Shown in pieces: positions 43,201 through 51,374 of a stretch of 64,000 bases of DNA. The stretch lies in contig NZ_CAXBGE010000006.1 of NCBI RefSeq assembly GCF_963975345.1, positions 62,001-126,000 on the forward strand. Reading direction: 5' to 3'. The stretch is from Maricaulis sp963975345 (GTDB lineage Bacteria; Pseudomonadota; Alphaproteobacteria; Caulobacterales; Maricaulaceae). The stretch's first letter is position 1; each line of letters starts with the position of its first letter. The notes under the pieces were generated by a model, which was not told the DNA's origin, ran no database searches, and was given only the letters and a program-made list of their open reading frames with translations. A program made the translations under genes and the position numbers.

Positions 43201-43292
43201 CCCCGGACCTGTTCCGGGGCCTGCCGGAGCCAGCTTGAGCCAGCACCACTACCGGGTGGCAGACCCCGGAAGTCGCTGCGCTCCTCCGGGGA
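43201..43292. repeat. GC-rich intergenic hairpins
   Basis: Two hairpin units share the stem CCCCGGA / TCCGGGG: the first at 43201-43219, the second about 43264-43292. They look like dispersed intergenic repeats of the REP kind. Copy number elsewhere cannot be judged here. Confidence 0.5.
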
Positions 43293-43362
43293 AAATGGTG
43301 TGCTTGGTGTTGGGGTGGAGCGCAATCGTCGACTTATCCGCCACGTCTCACAATTTCCCCAC

Positions 43363-43443
43363 GTCATCCTGACGCAAGTCAGGACCTCGACGTGACAAGT
43401 GCGGAGCCCGGTCTATCGAGGTCCCGACGTTCGTCGGGATGAC
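43363..43443. repeat. Nested inverted repeat, REP-like
   Basis: A 28-base arm (43363-43390) and its reverse complement (43416-43443) differ at four positions; the spacer is 25 bases. Each arm is itself a hairpin: TCCTGAC-N4-GTCAGGA and TCCCGAC-N4-GTCGGGA, so the whole could form a cross. It resembles intergenic repeats that occur in many alphaproteobacteria. Confidence 0.65.
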
Positions 43444-43683
43444 GAAAAATGAGTGACCTTATCCCCACCCCCTCAACCTGCGCGCATAATCCACCCGTTC
43501 CGGTCGCACGGGAGGCACGAGCTCAGTCAGTCGCGGCGGTCGGGAGCGTGCAGCCTGTCCGGGCAGAGGGGTGACATCCCGAGCGCTGGCAGGGCGTCCA
43601 TTAAGGTCTGACGGCACTAAACGACCGACCTGAGTACCTTTCTGGATTGGAACCGGGGTGGAGACAGCCCGAGAAAACTGCAC

Positions 43684-43750
43684 GTGCGGGACGTCACGAA
43701 TGTCACGCTACTTACATTACCGGTTACCGGCATTCGCCGGCGTCCCGCAC
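43684..43750. repeat. Inverted repeat upstream of the 43825 gene
   Basis: GTGCGGGACG (43684-43693) and CGTCCCGCAC (43741-43750) are perfect partners and could close a 47-base loop that holds ACCGGTTACCGG and other short repeats. It may be part of a structured leader. Confidence 0.4.
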
Positions 43751-43824
43751 CCTCCTATCCCTCCAGCCGGAAACGGCGTGGAGATTTTGGTGCACACCGC
43801 CGCCCCGGCAGACAGGAGGCCGAG

Positions 43825-44145
43825 ATGAGAAAGAACCACCCCAAACAACCCACCACCCTCAAATACAATGATGACCCGCTGATGGGCGCCTACCAGGCCG
43901 CCGCCCTCGACATGTTGTTCGAGGGCATGCTCGCAGCCTCAAAGGCGAGCGAGCCGGACCGGATGATGGCCTTTGCCGACAAACTGTTGCGCCATGTGCC
44001 CGAGCGCCGGATCGGCCATGCCTGGATCGACAGCATGACCATGCTCTCCCACGACAAGCCGATCCGCTACCGCGCCATCAAGAAGCGCGTCCGCGAATTG
44101 TCCGCCTGGCACGGGTTTGTTGATGCGGAACTCGAGACGGGGTGA
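43825..44145 (+). CDS. Hypothetical protein
   Basis: 106 residues, without signal or membrane segment. It has DDPLMGAYQAAALDMLFEGMLAASKA, then MAFADKLLRHVPERRIGHAWIDSMTMLSHDK and a basic RYRAIKKRVRELSAWHGF. The mostly helical, amphipathic pattern suggests a small regulatory or adaptor protein; I know no family. The ATG at 43825 follows AGGAGG, so it is well translated. The stop lies just before a hairpin element (44155-44250). Confidence 0.6.
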   Translation: MRKNHPKQPTTLKYNDDPLMGAYQAAALDMLFEGMLAASKASEPDRMMAFADKLLRHVPERRIGHAWIDSMTMLSHDKPIRYRAIKKRVRELSAWHGFVDAELETG

Positions 44146-44154
44146 GCTGGTGCC

Positions 44155-44250
44155 GTAAAAAGGGACAGGTATGATTAACGCGCCGCCATCTAGCTTCGCC
44201 AGGAAAGCCGCCACGGCGCGTGCGCGTCAATCATACCTGTCCCTTTTTAC
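44155..44250. repeat. 96-base hairpin element (REP/MITE-like)
   Basis: The first 22 bases (GTAAAAAGGGACAGGTATGATT) and the last 22 are perfect reverse complements, and the inner part (CGCGCCG / CGGCGCG) pairs further. The terminal motif resembles sequences found beside REP-associated tyrosine transposases as I recall them; no transposase is in the window. It sits directly upstream of trmD, so it could affect its transcription. Confidence 0.65.
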
Positions 44251-44309
44251 CCCCGTCCAAGCTGACCACCCCTCCCCATGAGCCCCCATCCCTGCTACAC
44301 CCCCGCGCG

Positions 44310-45047
44310 ATGACCGAAACGACACCGCCCATTCCCTGGACCGCGACGGCCCTGACGCTCTTCCCCGAGGCCTTCCCTGGCGTGCTTGGGGTGTCGCTGA
44401 TCGGGGGTGCTGCGAATCGTGGACTTTGGGCACTTGAAGCTGTGGACATCCGGGAGTTTTCCCGTCATAAGCACCGCTCCGTTGACGATACTCCGTCTGG
44501 CGGGGGTGCTGGTATGGTGCTCCGGCCTGATGTGGCGGCAGCGGCGATCGATGCGGTACAGTCTCGCTGGAGTGGCGAGAAACGGCCGTTGATCTATTTG
44601 ACTCCCCGGGGACGGCCTCTTTCTCAAGCGCGAGTGAGGGAATGGGCGGCTGGTCCCGGTATTGCCGTGTTCTGCGGACGCTTCGAAGGCCTCGATCAAA
44701 GGGTCATTGAAAGCCGCGACATGGAAGAGGTCAGTGTCGGCGATGCCGTGCTGGCCGGGGGCGAAGTCGCCGCTCAGCTTCTCATTGAAGCCTGCGTGCG
44801 ATTGCTACCCGGCGTGCTGGGTGACCCGGCCTCGGCCGAAGATGAGAGTTTCGAGGGCGACCTCCTTGAATATCCTCACTATACGCGACCGCGCGTTTGG
44901 GAGGACAGAGAGACACCTGAAGTGCTGCTCTCGGGGCATCATGGCCGGATCGAGGCCTGGCGCCGCGAGATGGCAGAAGAGATAACGAAGAAGCGCCGAC
45001 CGGACCTTTGGTCCCGGTTCCTGGGGCGCAAGGAGAATGCGCGATGA
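44310..45047 (+). CDS. trmD: tRNA (guanine-37-N1) methyltransferase TrmD
   Basis: 245 residues of the knotted SPOUT type. TALTLFPEAFPGVLGVSLIG at the start, then GGGAGMVLRPD, LTPRGRPLSQ, FCGRFEGLDQRVIE and the SAM-loop YVLAGGE-like LAGGEVAA. TrmD methylates G37 in tRNAs to prevent +1 frameshifts. The ATG at 44310 starts MTETTPPIPW; upstream in-frame sequence overlaps the hairpin and is not coding. The stop overlaps the rplS start by four bases (ATGA). Confidence 0.95.
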   Translation: MTETTPPIPWTATALTLFPEAFPGVLGVSLIGGAANRGLWALEAVDIREFSRHKHRSVDDTPSGGGAGMVLRPDVAAAAIDAVQSRWSGEKRPLIYLTPRGRPLSQARVREWAAGPGIAVFCGRFEGLDQRVIESRDMEEVSVGDAVLAGGEVAAQLLIEACVRLLPGVLGDPASAEDESFEGDLLEYPHYTRPRVWEDRETPEVLLSGHHGRIEAWRREMAEEITKKRRPDLWSRFLGRKENAR

Positions 45048-45442
45048 ACACGATCCAGCAGATCGAACAAGAAGAAGCGACCCGCGTCCTCGGCGACAAG
45101 GTCCTGCCTGATTTCGCCGCTGGCGATACGCTGCGCGTTTACGTGCGCATCAAGGAAGGCGAACGCGAACGCGTCCAGGCCTATGAAGGCGTCTGCATCG
45201 CGCGCAATGGCGGCGGCCTCAATGAGAGCTACACCGTCCGCAAGATCTCCTTCGGTGAAGGCGTCGAACGCGTCTTCCCAATGTATTCGCCAAACGTCGA
45301 AAAGATCGAAATTGTCCGCAAGGGCAAGGTTCGCCGCGCCAAGCTGTATTATCTGCGTGATCGTCGCGGCAAGTCGGCCCGGATCACCGAGCGCACCACC
45401 GGTCGCGGCATCGTCAAGCGCGAGCCAAAGAAGAAGGGCTAA
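45044..45442 (+). CDS. rplS: 50S ribosomal protein L19
   Basis: 132 residues, as usual for L19. NTIQQIEQEEATRV, GDTLRVYVRIKEGERERVQAYEGVCIAR and the basic end RITERTTGRGIVKREPKKKG are conserved. It sits at the 30S/50S interface. Coupled to trmD by ATGA. A strong terminator follows, so this is the end of the transcript. Confidence 0.96.
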   Translation: MNTIQQIEQEEATRVLGDKVLPDFAAGDTLRVYVRIKEGERERVQAYEGVCIARNGGGLNESYTVRKISFGEGVERVFPMYSPNVEKIEIVRKGKVRRAKLYYLRDRRGKSARITERTTGRGIVKREPKKKG

Positions 45443-45468
45443 GGCCTCTCTTCCTTACCGAATTGAAA

Positions 45469-45500
45469 ACGCCCGCTGTTCAACCAGCGGGCGTTTTTTT
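45469..45500 (+). terminator. Rho-independent terminator after rplS
   Basis: Stem ACGCCCGCTG / CAGCGGGCGT, a 6-base loop and seven T. It is typical for the end of the trmD-rplS unit. Confidence 0.95.
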
Positions 45501-45607
45501 ACGCCTTGTTAGGGAATTTGGCCGGTTTTGCGTCCCGAGTCCGAATTTGCGGGTGTATCGACAAACGCTTGCGGCCAAGGGAGCATATCAGGACTCAAAG
45601 CGGCCGT

Positions 45608-46015
45608 TCAGCCGTCTGAGTCCTCAATTTTGTGCATGTCATCATCGGACAGGCCGAAATGATGCCCGATTTCATGCACCAGAACATGGCTGACCAGTTC
45701 GCCCAGCGTCACCGTCTCGCGCTCGGCCCATTCATCGAGAATCGGACGTCGGAACAGGAAGACCCGCGAGGCCTCGGGCGACGGGTCGAGACTCGATTGT
45801 TGGGTCAGATCGACGCCCATATAGAGACCGCTCAACTCGAACGGCTCCTCCAGCCCAACCGCCTCAAGCATGTCGGCATCGGCGAAATCAGCGACGAAGA
45901 GTTCGACATGACCGCACAGGACCCGATAGGCCTCGGGCAGGCCTTCCCAGGCACTGGTCGCAAGGGCTTCAAAATCCGACAGTGTCGGCGGTGTCAGATT
46001 GGCGTGAGCATTCAT
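45608..46015 (-). CDS. Zincin-like metallopeptidase (DUF1025 family)
   Basis: 135 residues. The zinc motif HEIGHHFGLSDD (114-125, HExxHxxG...D) is intact. N-terminal helix, then VELFVADFADADML and the conserved GLYMGVDL region fit the small bacterial zincin family of DUF1025 type. The substrate is not known. The ATG at 46015 (MNAHANLT) is preferred; the frame extends 18 codons upstream. It is convergent with rplS, from which a terminator separates it, and divergent from mmcB. Confidence 0.85.
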   Translation of the reverse strand: MNAHANLTPPTLSDFEALATSAWEGLPEAYRVLCGHVELFVADFADADMLEAVGLEEPFELSGLYMGVDLTQQSSLDPSPEASRVFLFRRPILDEWAERETVTLGELVSHVLVHEIGHHFGLSDDDMHKIEDSDG

Positions 46016-46137
46016 GGCGATATCCGGTTTTGCTAACAGGCATCTAGCCGGTCCGGGCGCAGAAGGCACGCCGCAATAGCAAGCGCCCTGCTCGCCGCCG
46101 ACTTGTCACGCGAACAAAAACCGAACAAACTGCCCGC

Positions 46138-46626
46138 ATGGACCTTTCAGACGTTGCTTCCGACCGCAATCCGCAAATCGATGATGCCCAGGCGCTGATG
46201 CGCGGTGCAGCCCGTCTGCTCTGGCAGATGGGCTATAGCGCGATCCCGGAATTCTCCCTGCCCGACGGCCGCCGCGCCGATCTCGCCGCGATTGGCCGCA
46301 AGGGCGAGATCACCATTATCGAAGTCAAATCCGGGATTGCCGATTTTCGCGCCGACCATAAATGGACCGACTACACCGGCTATTGCGAACGGATCTATTT
46401 CGCCGTCTCGCGGCGCTTCCCCCACGAGGTCATCCCCGAGCATGCCGGACTGATCGTCGCCGACGGCTTTGGCGGTGCCATTGTGCGTGAAAGCCCTCAA
46501 CTCACCCTGGCACCCGCCCGGCGCAAGGCCCTGACCCTGCGCTTTGCCCGCGCCGCCGCCGACCGGTTGATGCGCGTCGGCGAAGGCGCGCAATCGCCTT
46601 ATATTTCAAGTCCGGACAGTGCCTGA
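46138..46626 (+). CDS. mmcB: MmcB-family DNA repair protein
   Basis: 162 residues. After a helix (QALMRGAARLLWQMGYSAIPEFSL) the core GRRADLAAIGRKGEITIIEVKSG shows the D-x(n)-ExK pattern of PD-(D/E)XK nucleases; DFRADHKWTDYTGYCERIYFAV is a family signature. MmcB is known in Caulobacter as a damage-inducible repair protein. The start is an ATG with no strong ribosome site. It is convergent with the VOC gene; the stops are 13 bases apart. Confidence 0.87.
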   Translation: MDLSDVASDRNPQIDDAQALMRGAARLLWQMGYSAIPEFSLPDGRRADLAAIGRKGEITIIEVKSGIADFRADHKWTDYTGYCERIYFAVSRRFPHEVIPEHAGLIVADGFGGAIVRESPQLTLAPARRKALTLRFARAAADRLMRVGEGAQSPYISSPDSA

Positions 46627-46639
46627 CGCAATGCCGGCA

Positions 46640-47020
46640 TCAAGCCTCCGGTTTGACCCGCCAGGGGGGATCGATCCGGTTGACGCCGGCATGATAGAGC
46701 TTGATCAAATGCCCGTCCGGGTCGCGCAGATTGGCCTCGCGCCACAGCCAGCCCATATCGGCCGGATCCGTCTCGAAATCGAAACCCTCGGCCTTCAACG
46801 CCGCGACCTCATCATCGAGCGCATCGCATTCCAGATAGATCACCGCGCCCGGCACGACGGGGTCAGCGGTCACATGCAGCGAGAATGTCGTATCGCCCTC
46901 GGGTGCCAAAAAGCGGGTGTAATGCGGGGAATCGACCAGAAGGCGAAAGCCGAGCCTTTGGTAGAATTCCTTCGATCGCTCGATATCACTGACCGGAATC
47001 GTCAGCTGGTTCAGACGCAT
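46640..47020 (-). CDS. VOC (glyoxalase-like) family protein
   Basis: 126 residues: MRLNQLTIPVSDIERSKEFYQRLGF, FSLHVT, LECDALDDEVAALKAEGFDFE and NLRDPDGHLIKLYHAG. These match the two-module VOC fold with likely metal ligands His/Glu. The reaction is not assignable. Its start overlaps the DUF4340 gene by 35 bases in another frame, which puts it in the Gld-type operon. Longer starts (47074) would only deepen that overlap. Confidence 0.83.
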   Translation of the reverse strand: MRLNQLTIPVSDIERSKEFYQRLGFRLLVDSPHYTRFLAPEGDTTFSLHVTADPVVPGAVIYLECDALDDEVAALKAEGFDFETDPADMGWLWREANLRDPDGHLIKLYHAGVNRIDPPWRVKPEA

Positions 47021-48056
47021 CGCTCGCTCCCATATGATCCGCAATTTCATCAAGCGGCCGCAACAGACGATCAAGGCTCAGATCACTCAGCAGATAGGCC
47101 CAGCCGGCCGTACGGGCATTGATCTCGGCCGCCTTTTCAGCGCCGCCATCGGTGAGTGCCGTCGCCGTCACAGTGGTCCAGCGGGTATCGCCCAGCGCCA
47201 GAATATCCAGAGTCAGCCGCAAGCCCGAGAAAGTTTCCTCGACATGGCGCCCGGCCGGTTCGCCGTGCAGCCGGTCGGCGAGGCGGACATCGCGAAACCG
47301 GATCCGTACCAGCGCCGCCGCCGGACCATTGCCGGCCCCGGCCGTGATCGGCCGCCATCCACCCGGCTCGCGCAGCGAGAAATTGCGCGCCGTCTGACCC
47401 GGCCGCTCCAGCACATAGGCCGGACCGCGCTCCGGTGTGATCGTGGTCCGGGCGATGTCAGACGGGTCGAGCGCGATGAAATCAAGATTGAGCCAGTTAT
47501 CAGCCAGCGAGATCGCCGGAATCGTCGCTGCTTCACCGGTCAACTCAGCCGCATAGGTGCGGGGACGGTCGGGGAAACGCAGATAGACCCGGTCATTGCG
47601 GGCCGCGCCGATGATGATCTCGGTCAGCACATTGCCATCGCCATCGCGCAGCGTCAGCCGCGTGCCGGCACCGGGCTGGCCGGGATCGGCCAATTCCAGG
47701 CGGGCATGCTTGGCCGGATCAGCGGTGCGGGCACCGGCATAGCTCAGCCCACCGAGAAAGGCGTCAAGCTCGGCCAAACGCTCCGGGATCACCGGATGAT
47801 CGTCGCGGCTGGGCATCGTCCAGCCATTTTCGCCGCGCACCAGCGTGAAATGATCCTCGGGCCCGGCAATTTCGATCTCGCGGGCATCGGCCACAGTCTG
47901 TGTCCAGCCCGGCAGAACCGGTCCGCTGACCTCGGGCTGCCAATTGCGTTGGGCCTGCAAGACCAGCGTTGCTGCGGCACCGGCCAGCAGCGCAGCTGCG
48001 ATGCCGCCAGCGATCAGCAATTGACCGAGGCGTTGGCGATCCATCGGCCGGCTCAT
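46986..48056 (-). CDS. DUF4340 protein of a Gld-type ABC operon
   Basis: 356 residues. One membrane helix near the N-terminus (12-33), then a periplasmic domain of alternating strands (HFTLVRGENGWTMPS, GTRLTLRDGDGNVL, RVYLRFPDRPRTYAAEL), the DUF4340 pattern. The family is usually encoded with a GldG-like protein and an ABC transporter, as here. Function unknown. The start overlaps the GldG-like stop by four bases. The stop lies inside the VOC gene. Confidence 0.8.
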   Translation of the reverse strand: MSRPMDRQRLGQLLIAGGIAAALLAGAAATLVLQAQRNWQPEVSGPVLPGWTQTVADAREIEIAGPEDHFTLVRGENGWTMPSRDDHPVIPERLAELDAFLGGLSYAGARTADPAKHARLELADPGQPGAGTRLTLRDGDGNVLTEIIIGAARNDRVYLRFPDRPRTYAAELTGEAATIPAISLADNWLNLDFIALDPSDIARTTITPERGPAYVLERPGQTARNFSLREPGGWRPITAGAGNGPAAALVRIRFRDVRLADRLHGEPAGRHVEETFSGLRLTLDILALGDTRWTTVTATALTDGGAEKAAEINARTAGWAYLLSDLSLDRLLRPLDEIADHMGASDASEPADDSGQ

Positions 48057-49900
48057 GAGGCGCTCCTGCGGCGGCGGAACAGCGCGCCCAATATCCCGAT
48101 CAGGATGACCAGGGCGGGTGGCACACCGATGGTCCAGAATTGTAGCGAGGCATTGAGGCCGTCGATATCATGACGAAATTCGCGCTCGACCTCGCGCAAA
48201 TGCGCCCGGGTCGTCAGGATTTGCTGGCGCAGGGCAACCGCCTCGTCACGGCCGGCGCGGGCACCCGGATCGGCCAGGCTGGAAGCCTGCCCTGAGCCGA
48301 GCAATTGTTGCAGCCGCGTCTCGGCTTCGTCGATCTCGGCCTCGAGCCGGTCCTGAATCTCGACATAGCGTGTCTCGGCCTCGGCCCGCAGGCTATCGAC
48401 CCGCGTCATCGGCCGCACTGAAGGTGAACGCGAGCGCAGCCCGATCAGGGCCGGGTCACCGGCCGCCATATCGACCAGATTCATCGCCAGCGTGAGGTTG
48501 TCGGCGACGATTGTATCACCCGCTGCCGGGTCACTACGCAGATAGAAAGTGTCATCAATCCAGTCGACATCGGCGATCACCGTCAAATCCAGCGGCGTCT
48601 CGGAACGGGTGAGATGATCGGCGGGGCTGAAGACGATATCTCCGGCGGGCGGGCCATCAGGAAAGGCCGTACCGGCCTCGCCGCGCAGCCGGGCGCCCAG
48701 CACCAGGGCGTGGTGCGCGGGCTCGTAATCGCGTAGCAAATCATCCGGGCCTGGTGCCCCGGCAGCGATATCGGCGTCGATCTCGGCCCCGTCCGGACTG
48801 GTGCTCATCAGCACCGTCACATCGAGACCGCTGTCGGGCAGGAAATCGAGCACACCGGGCGAGCCCAAATTGATATTGCGGTCCAGCGTCGCGGTCGCCA
48901 GATCATCAACATTGATCTGGGCCCGGCCGATGGAAAACCATAGCGGATAAGCGCGGCGGCGGGCGCGACCATCGGTATCCATGATCTCGACGGGCAGGCC
49001 GAGCGTGCGATCCATCGCCACGGCCTCGCTGTCCCAATCGATACCCCAATTGGCCAACAAAGGTGACAGGCCCGAGGCGCGATGGGCATCAACCGGTGGC
49101 AGGCCGTCGAGACCGGCGCGCAGCGCCATATGCGCCATCGGATCGACGAAGACGAGGACACGCCCGCGCCGCAGCGCAAACTGGTCGATCAGATAGAGCT
49201 GGCCCTCGCTGAGCCGGCCCGGATGGATAATCAACAGGGCGGCCGCATCAGGGATCGCGTCGAAATCGGAGCCGAGCCATTGCAGATCATAGGCGGCATT
49301 AAGGTCGCTGACGAAGCGGTTGGGGGGGGCACCATCGGAGGGGTCGAGCGGCAGGCCGGCCAAAACCGCCAAACGTGGGCGTTCGGGCCGGTCGACATCG
49401 GAGATCAGCCGCGTCAGGTCATATTCCAGCCGCGCCTCATCGGCCTGGTCGAACAGGTCAATCACCGCCTGGTCATCGACCGAATTGCGCGCCACCAGTC
49501 CAAAGAATATCCGCTCGCCGGTATCCGTCGGCAGTGATTGCAGACCAGCCGCCAGCGCCTCGTCCTCGGCTCGCGAGAAAGGCGCTGGATCGATCTCGAC
49601 CAGTCGGATACGGCCACCGGATTGCTTCTCATAGGTCCGCAGGAGTTCACGTACCCGCGTGGCATAGCTGCGCACGGCCGGATATTGCGCCGCTTCGGCG
49701 CGCGAATGATAGAAGCGCCATTCGATTGGCTCGTTGAGACGGTCAATGACTGCCAGCGTGCCGGGCGAAAGCCGGTAGAGCCCGTTCTGGGTCAAATCAA
49801 TCCGCACGCCAGCGAGAAGCTGGGTCGAGAGGAAGGTGCCGGCGAGGAAAATCAGGGCGATACTGACCAGCATCAACGGCAGATAGAGCGCTTTTTTCAT
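48053..49900 (-). CDS. GldG-like ABC auxiliary protein
   Basis: 615 residues. N-terminal anchor (residues 5-25), a periplasmic domain (RIDLTQNGLYRLSPGTLAVIDRL, EIDPAPFSRAEDEALAAGL, LLIIHPGRLSEGQLYLIDQFALRRGRVLVFVDP) of the GldG/ABC-auxiliary type, a coiled region with many Glu/Arg after about 530, and a C-terminal helix. The same layout is seen in GldG of gliding Bacteroidetes and in unrelated export systems. Overlaps both neighbours by four bases. Confidence 0.85.
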   Translation of the reverse strand: MKKALYLPLMLVSIALIFLAGTFLSTQLLAGVRIDLTQNGLYRLSPGTLAVIDRLNEPIEWRFYHSRAEAAQYPAVRSYATRVRELLRTYEKQSGGRIRLVEIDPAPFSRAEDEALAAGLQSLPTDTGERIFFGLVARNSVDDQAVIDLFDQADEARLEYDLTRLISDVDRPERPRLAVLAGLPLDPSDGAPPNRFVSDLNAAYDLQWLGSDFDAIPDAAALLIIHPGRLSEGQLYLIDQFALRRGRVLVFVDPMAHMALRAGLDGLPPVDAHRASGLSPLLANWGIDWDSEAVAMDRTLGLPVEIMDTDGRARRRAYPLWFSIGRAQINVDDLATATLDRNINLGSPGVLDFLPDSGLDVTVLMSTSPDGAEIDADIAAGAPGPDDLLRDYEPAHHALVLGARLRGEAGTAFPDGPPAGDIVFSPADHLTRSETPLDLTVIADVDWIDDTFYLRSDPAAGDTIVADNLTLAMNLVDMAAGDPALIGLRSRSPSVRPMTRVDSLRAEAETRYVEIQDRLEAEIDEAETRLQQLLGSGQASSLADPGARAGRDEAVALRQQILTTRAHLREVEREFRHDIDGLNASLQFWTIGVPPALVILIGILGALFRRRRSAS

Positions 49901-50640
49901 CGTCCACCCCCGCGCTGTTCGGCGATCATCACACCGGCGGCGCCAAGCGCGGCGAGGATCAGACCGAGGAAGTAGACCAGATCAGCCACCGCGATCACGC
50001 CATTGCGCAAGGCGTCATAATGCTCGAGCGCGCTGAGCCCGGCGATAAATTCCGACAGGGCGGCGGGTGCATTCTCGCCCAGCACGGACAGCACCAGCGG
50101 CAGGCCGGCCATTGTCAGCAGGAAGCAGGCTCCGGCGCCGAGCACGAAAGCGACGACCTGGTTGGCCGTCGTTGCCGACAGCGCTTGGCCGATGGCGAGA
50201 TAACTACCCGCCAGCAGCAGCGCGCCGACATAGGCTGTGGCGATGGCGGCATTGTCAGGCTCGCCGAGATAATTGACGGCAATCCACATCGGCATGGTCA
50301 GCACGATCGCGGCTGCGGCCACGGTCCAAGCGGCAAGGAATTTCCCGCCGGTCGAGGCCCAGAGCGGGATGGGCAGCGACATCAGAAATTCCAGCGTGCC
50401 TCGATCCTTTTCCTCGGCCCAGGCACGCATCGCCAAAGCCGGCATCAGGATCACCAGCAGCCAGGGCAGGTAATCAAACAACGGCGCCAGATCGGCCCGA
50501 TTGGTGTCGAAGAAGCGGCCGATATGAAAGGCGAAGGCCGGCGCCGCGAAGGCGAAGACCGCCAGGAACACATAGGCCAACGGCGTCTGGAAATAGGCCG
50601 TCAGTTCGCGGCGATAAACGGCGACCAGAGAACCCATCAT
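49897..50640 (-). CDS. ABC-2 type permease (GldF-like)
   Basis: 247 residues with six membrane helices. The opening VYRRELTAYFQTPLAYVFLAVF and MRAWAEEKDRGTLEFLMSLPI are typical of GldF/NosY-type permeases. The ATG at 50640 overlaps the ATPase stop (TGA 50637-50639). Together with the ATPase it forms the transporter core; the substrate is unknown. Confidence 0.88.
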   Translation of the reverse strand: MMGSLVAVYRRELTAYFQTPLAYVFLAVFAFAAPAFAFHIGRFFDTNRADLAPLFDYLPWLLVILMPALAMRAWAEEKDRGTLEFLMSLPIPLWASTGGKFLAAWTVAAAAIVLTMPMWIAVNYLGEPDNAAIATAYVGALLLAGSYLAIGQALSATTANQVVAFVLGAGACFLLTMAGLPLVLSVLGENAPAALSEFIAGLSALEHYDALRNGVIAVADLVYFLGLILAALGAAGVMIAEQRGGGR

Positions 50641-51374
50641 GCCGCATCCCCGACCGGACAGCCGCCGGTCGTCAACAACCGGAAGGCGGTTTCGATACTG
50701 CCGTCGGGCGTCAGCTTTTCCAGCGCGTGAGGTGAGCCGTCGAACAGCAGGCGGCCCTGCGCGATAATGATGGCGCGGCTGCACACGGCGGGGACTTCAT
50801 CGAGAATGTGAGTGGAGATGATGATCGCCTTTTCCGGGGCCATTTCACGGATCAGGGCCCGAACCCCATCCTTCTGATTGGGGTCGAGCCCGTCGGTCGG
50901 TTCATCGAGAATCAGCACGGCCGGATCATGGGCAATCGCCGCTGCCAGCGCAGCGCGGCGCTTATAGCCCTTGGACAGGGTGCCGATCGGCTGTGATGCG
51001 GCGGCACCGAGCCGGGCACGTTCAAGCGCCAATTCGGTCGCCCGCTTCAGCGCATCGCCGGAAAAGCCGCGAACCTGCAGACCGAAGGCAACAAAGGCGC
51101 GCGGTGTCATCGCCGGATAGGCCGGCGCACCCTCGGGCAGATAGCCCAAGCGCGACTGGGCTTCGATCCGGTCCTGGACGCAATCATGACCCGCAATTCG
51201 GGCAGAACCGGAATCGGGTTCGAGGCAGCCGGCCAGCATGCGCATGGTGGTGGACTTGCCAGCCCCGTTGGGCCCGAGAAAGCCGAGCACCTCGCCGCGC
51301 TCAAGGCGGAAACTGACATCCTCGACGGCCCGCAGACCTCCGAATTCCTTCACCAAATGGTCGGCAACCAGCAT
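50637..51374 (-). CDS. ABC transporter ATP-binding protein (GldA-like)
   Basis: 245 residues. Walker A LGPNGAGKST (33-42), signature LSKGYKRR (degenerate LSGGQ, usual for this class), Walker B VLILDEPTDGLDP and switch histidine STHILDE. It is the first gene of a five-gene unit (ATPase, permease, GldG-like, DUF4340, VOC), all in the same direction with 4-base overlaps. It begins next to a 309-base promoter region shared with DUF2794. Confidence 0.92.
   Translation of the reverse strand: MLVADHLVKEFGGLRAVEDVSFRLERGEVLGFLGPNGAGKSTTMRMLAGCLEPDSGSARIAGHDCVQDRIEAQSRLGYLPEGAPAYPAMTPRAFVAFGLQVRGFSGDALKRATELALERARLGAAASQPIGTLSKGYKRRAALAAAIAHDPAVLILDEPTDGLDPNQKDGVRALIREMAPEKAIIISTHILDEVPAVCSRAIIIAQGRLLFDGSPHALEKLTPDGSIETAFRLLTTGGCPVGDAA

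Larger units (their letters stand above)
43161..43824. other. 664-base intergenic region rich in inverted repeats
   Basis: No convincing gene. It contains two GC-rich hairpins (43201-43292), a nested repeat (43363-43443) and an inverted repeat of 10 bases (43684-43750), listed separately. A small minus-strand frame (43459-43683, 74 codons) has codon use unlike the genome and no ribosome site, so I do not call it. It lies between two translation genes that are normally close together. Confidence 0.6.

Noticed and set aside
43459..43683. A 74-codon minus-strand frame in the rimM-trmD gap
   Set aside because: Codon third positions are not biased to G/C as in neighbours, and no ribosome site or family was seen; it could be a remnant but I do not call it.
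46986..47020. Frameshift suspected from the 35-base overlap of the DUF4340 and VOC genes
   Set aside because: Both proteins have complete family ends, so a true overlap is more likely than an error.
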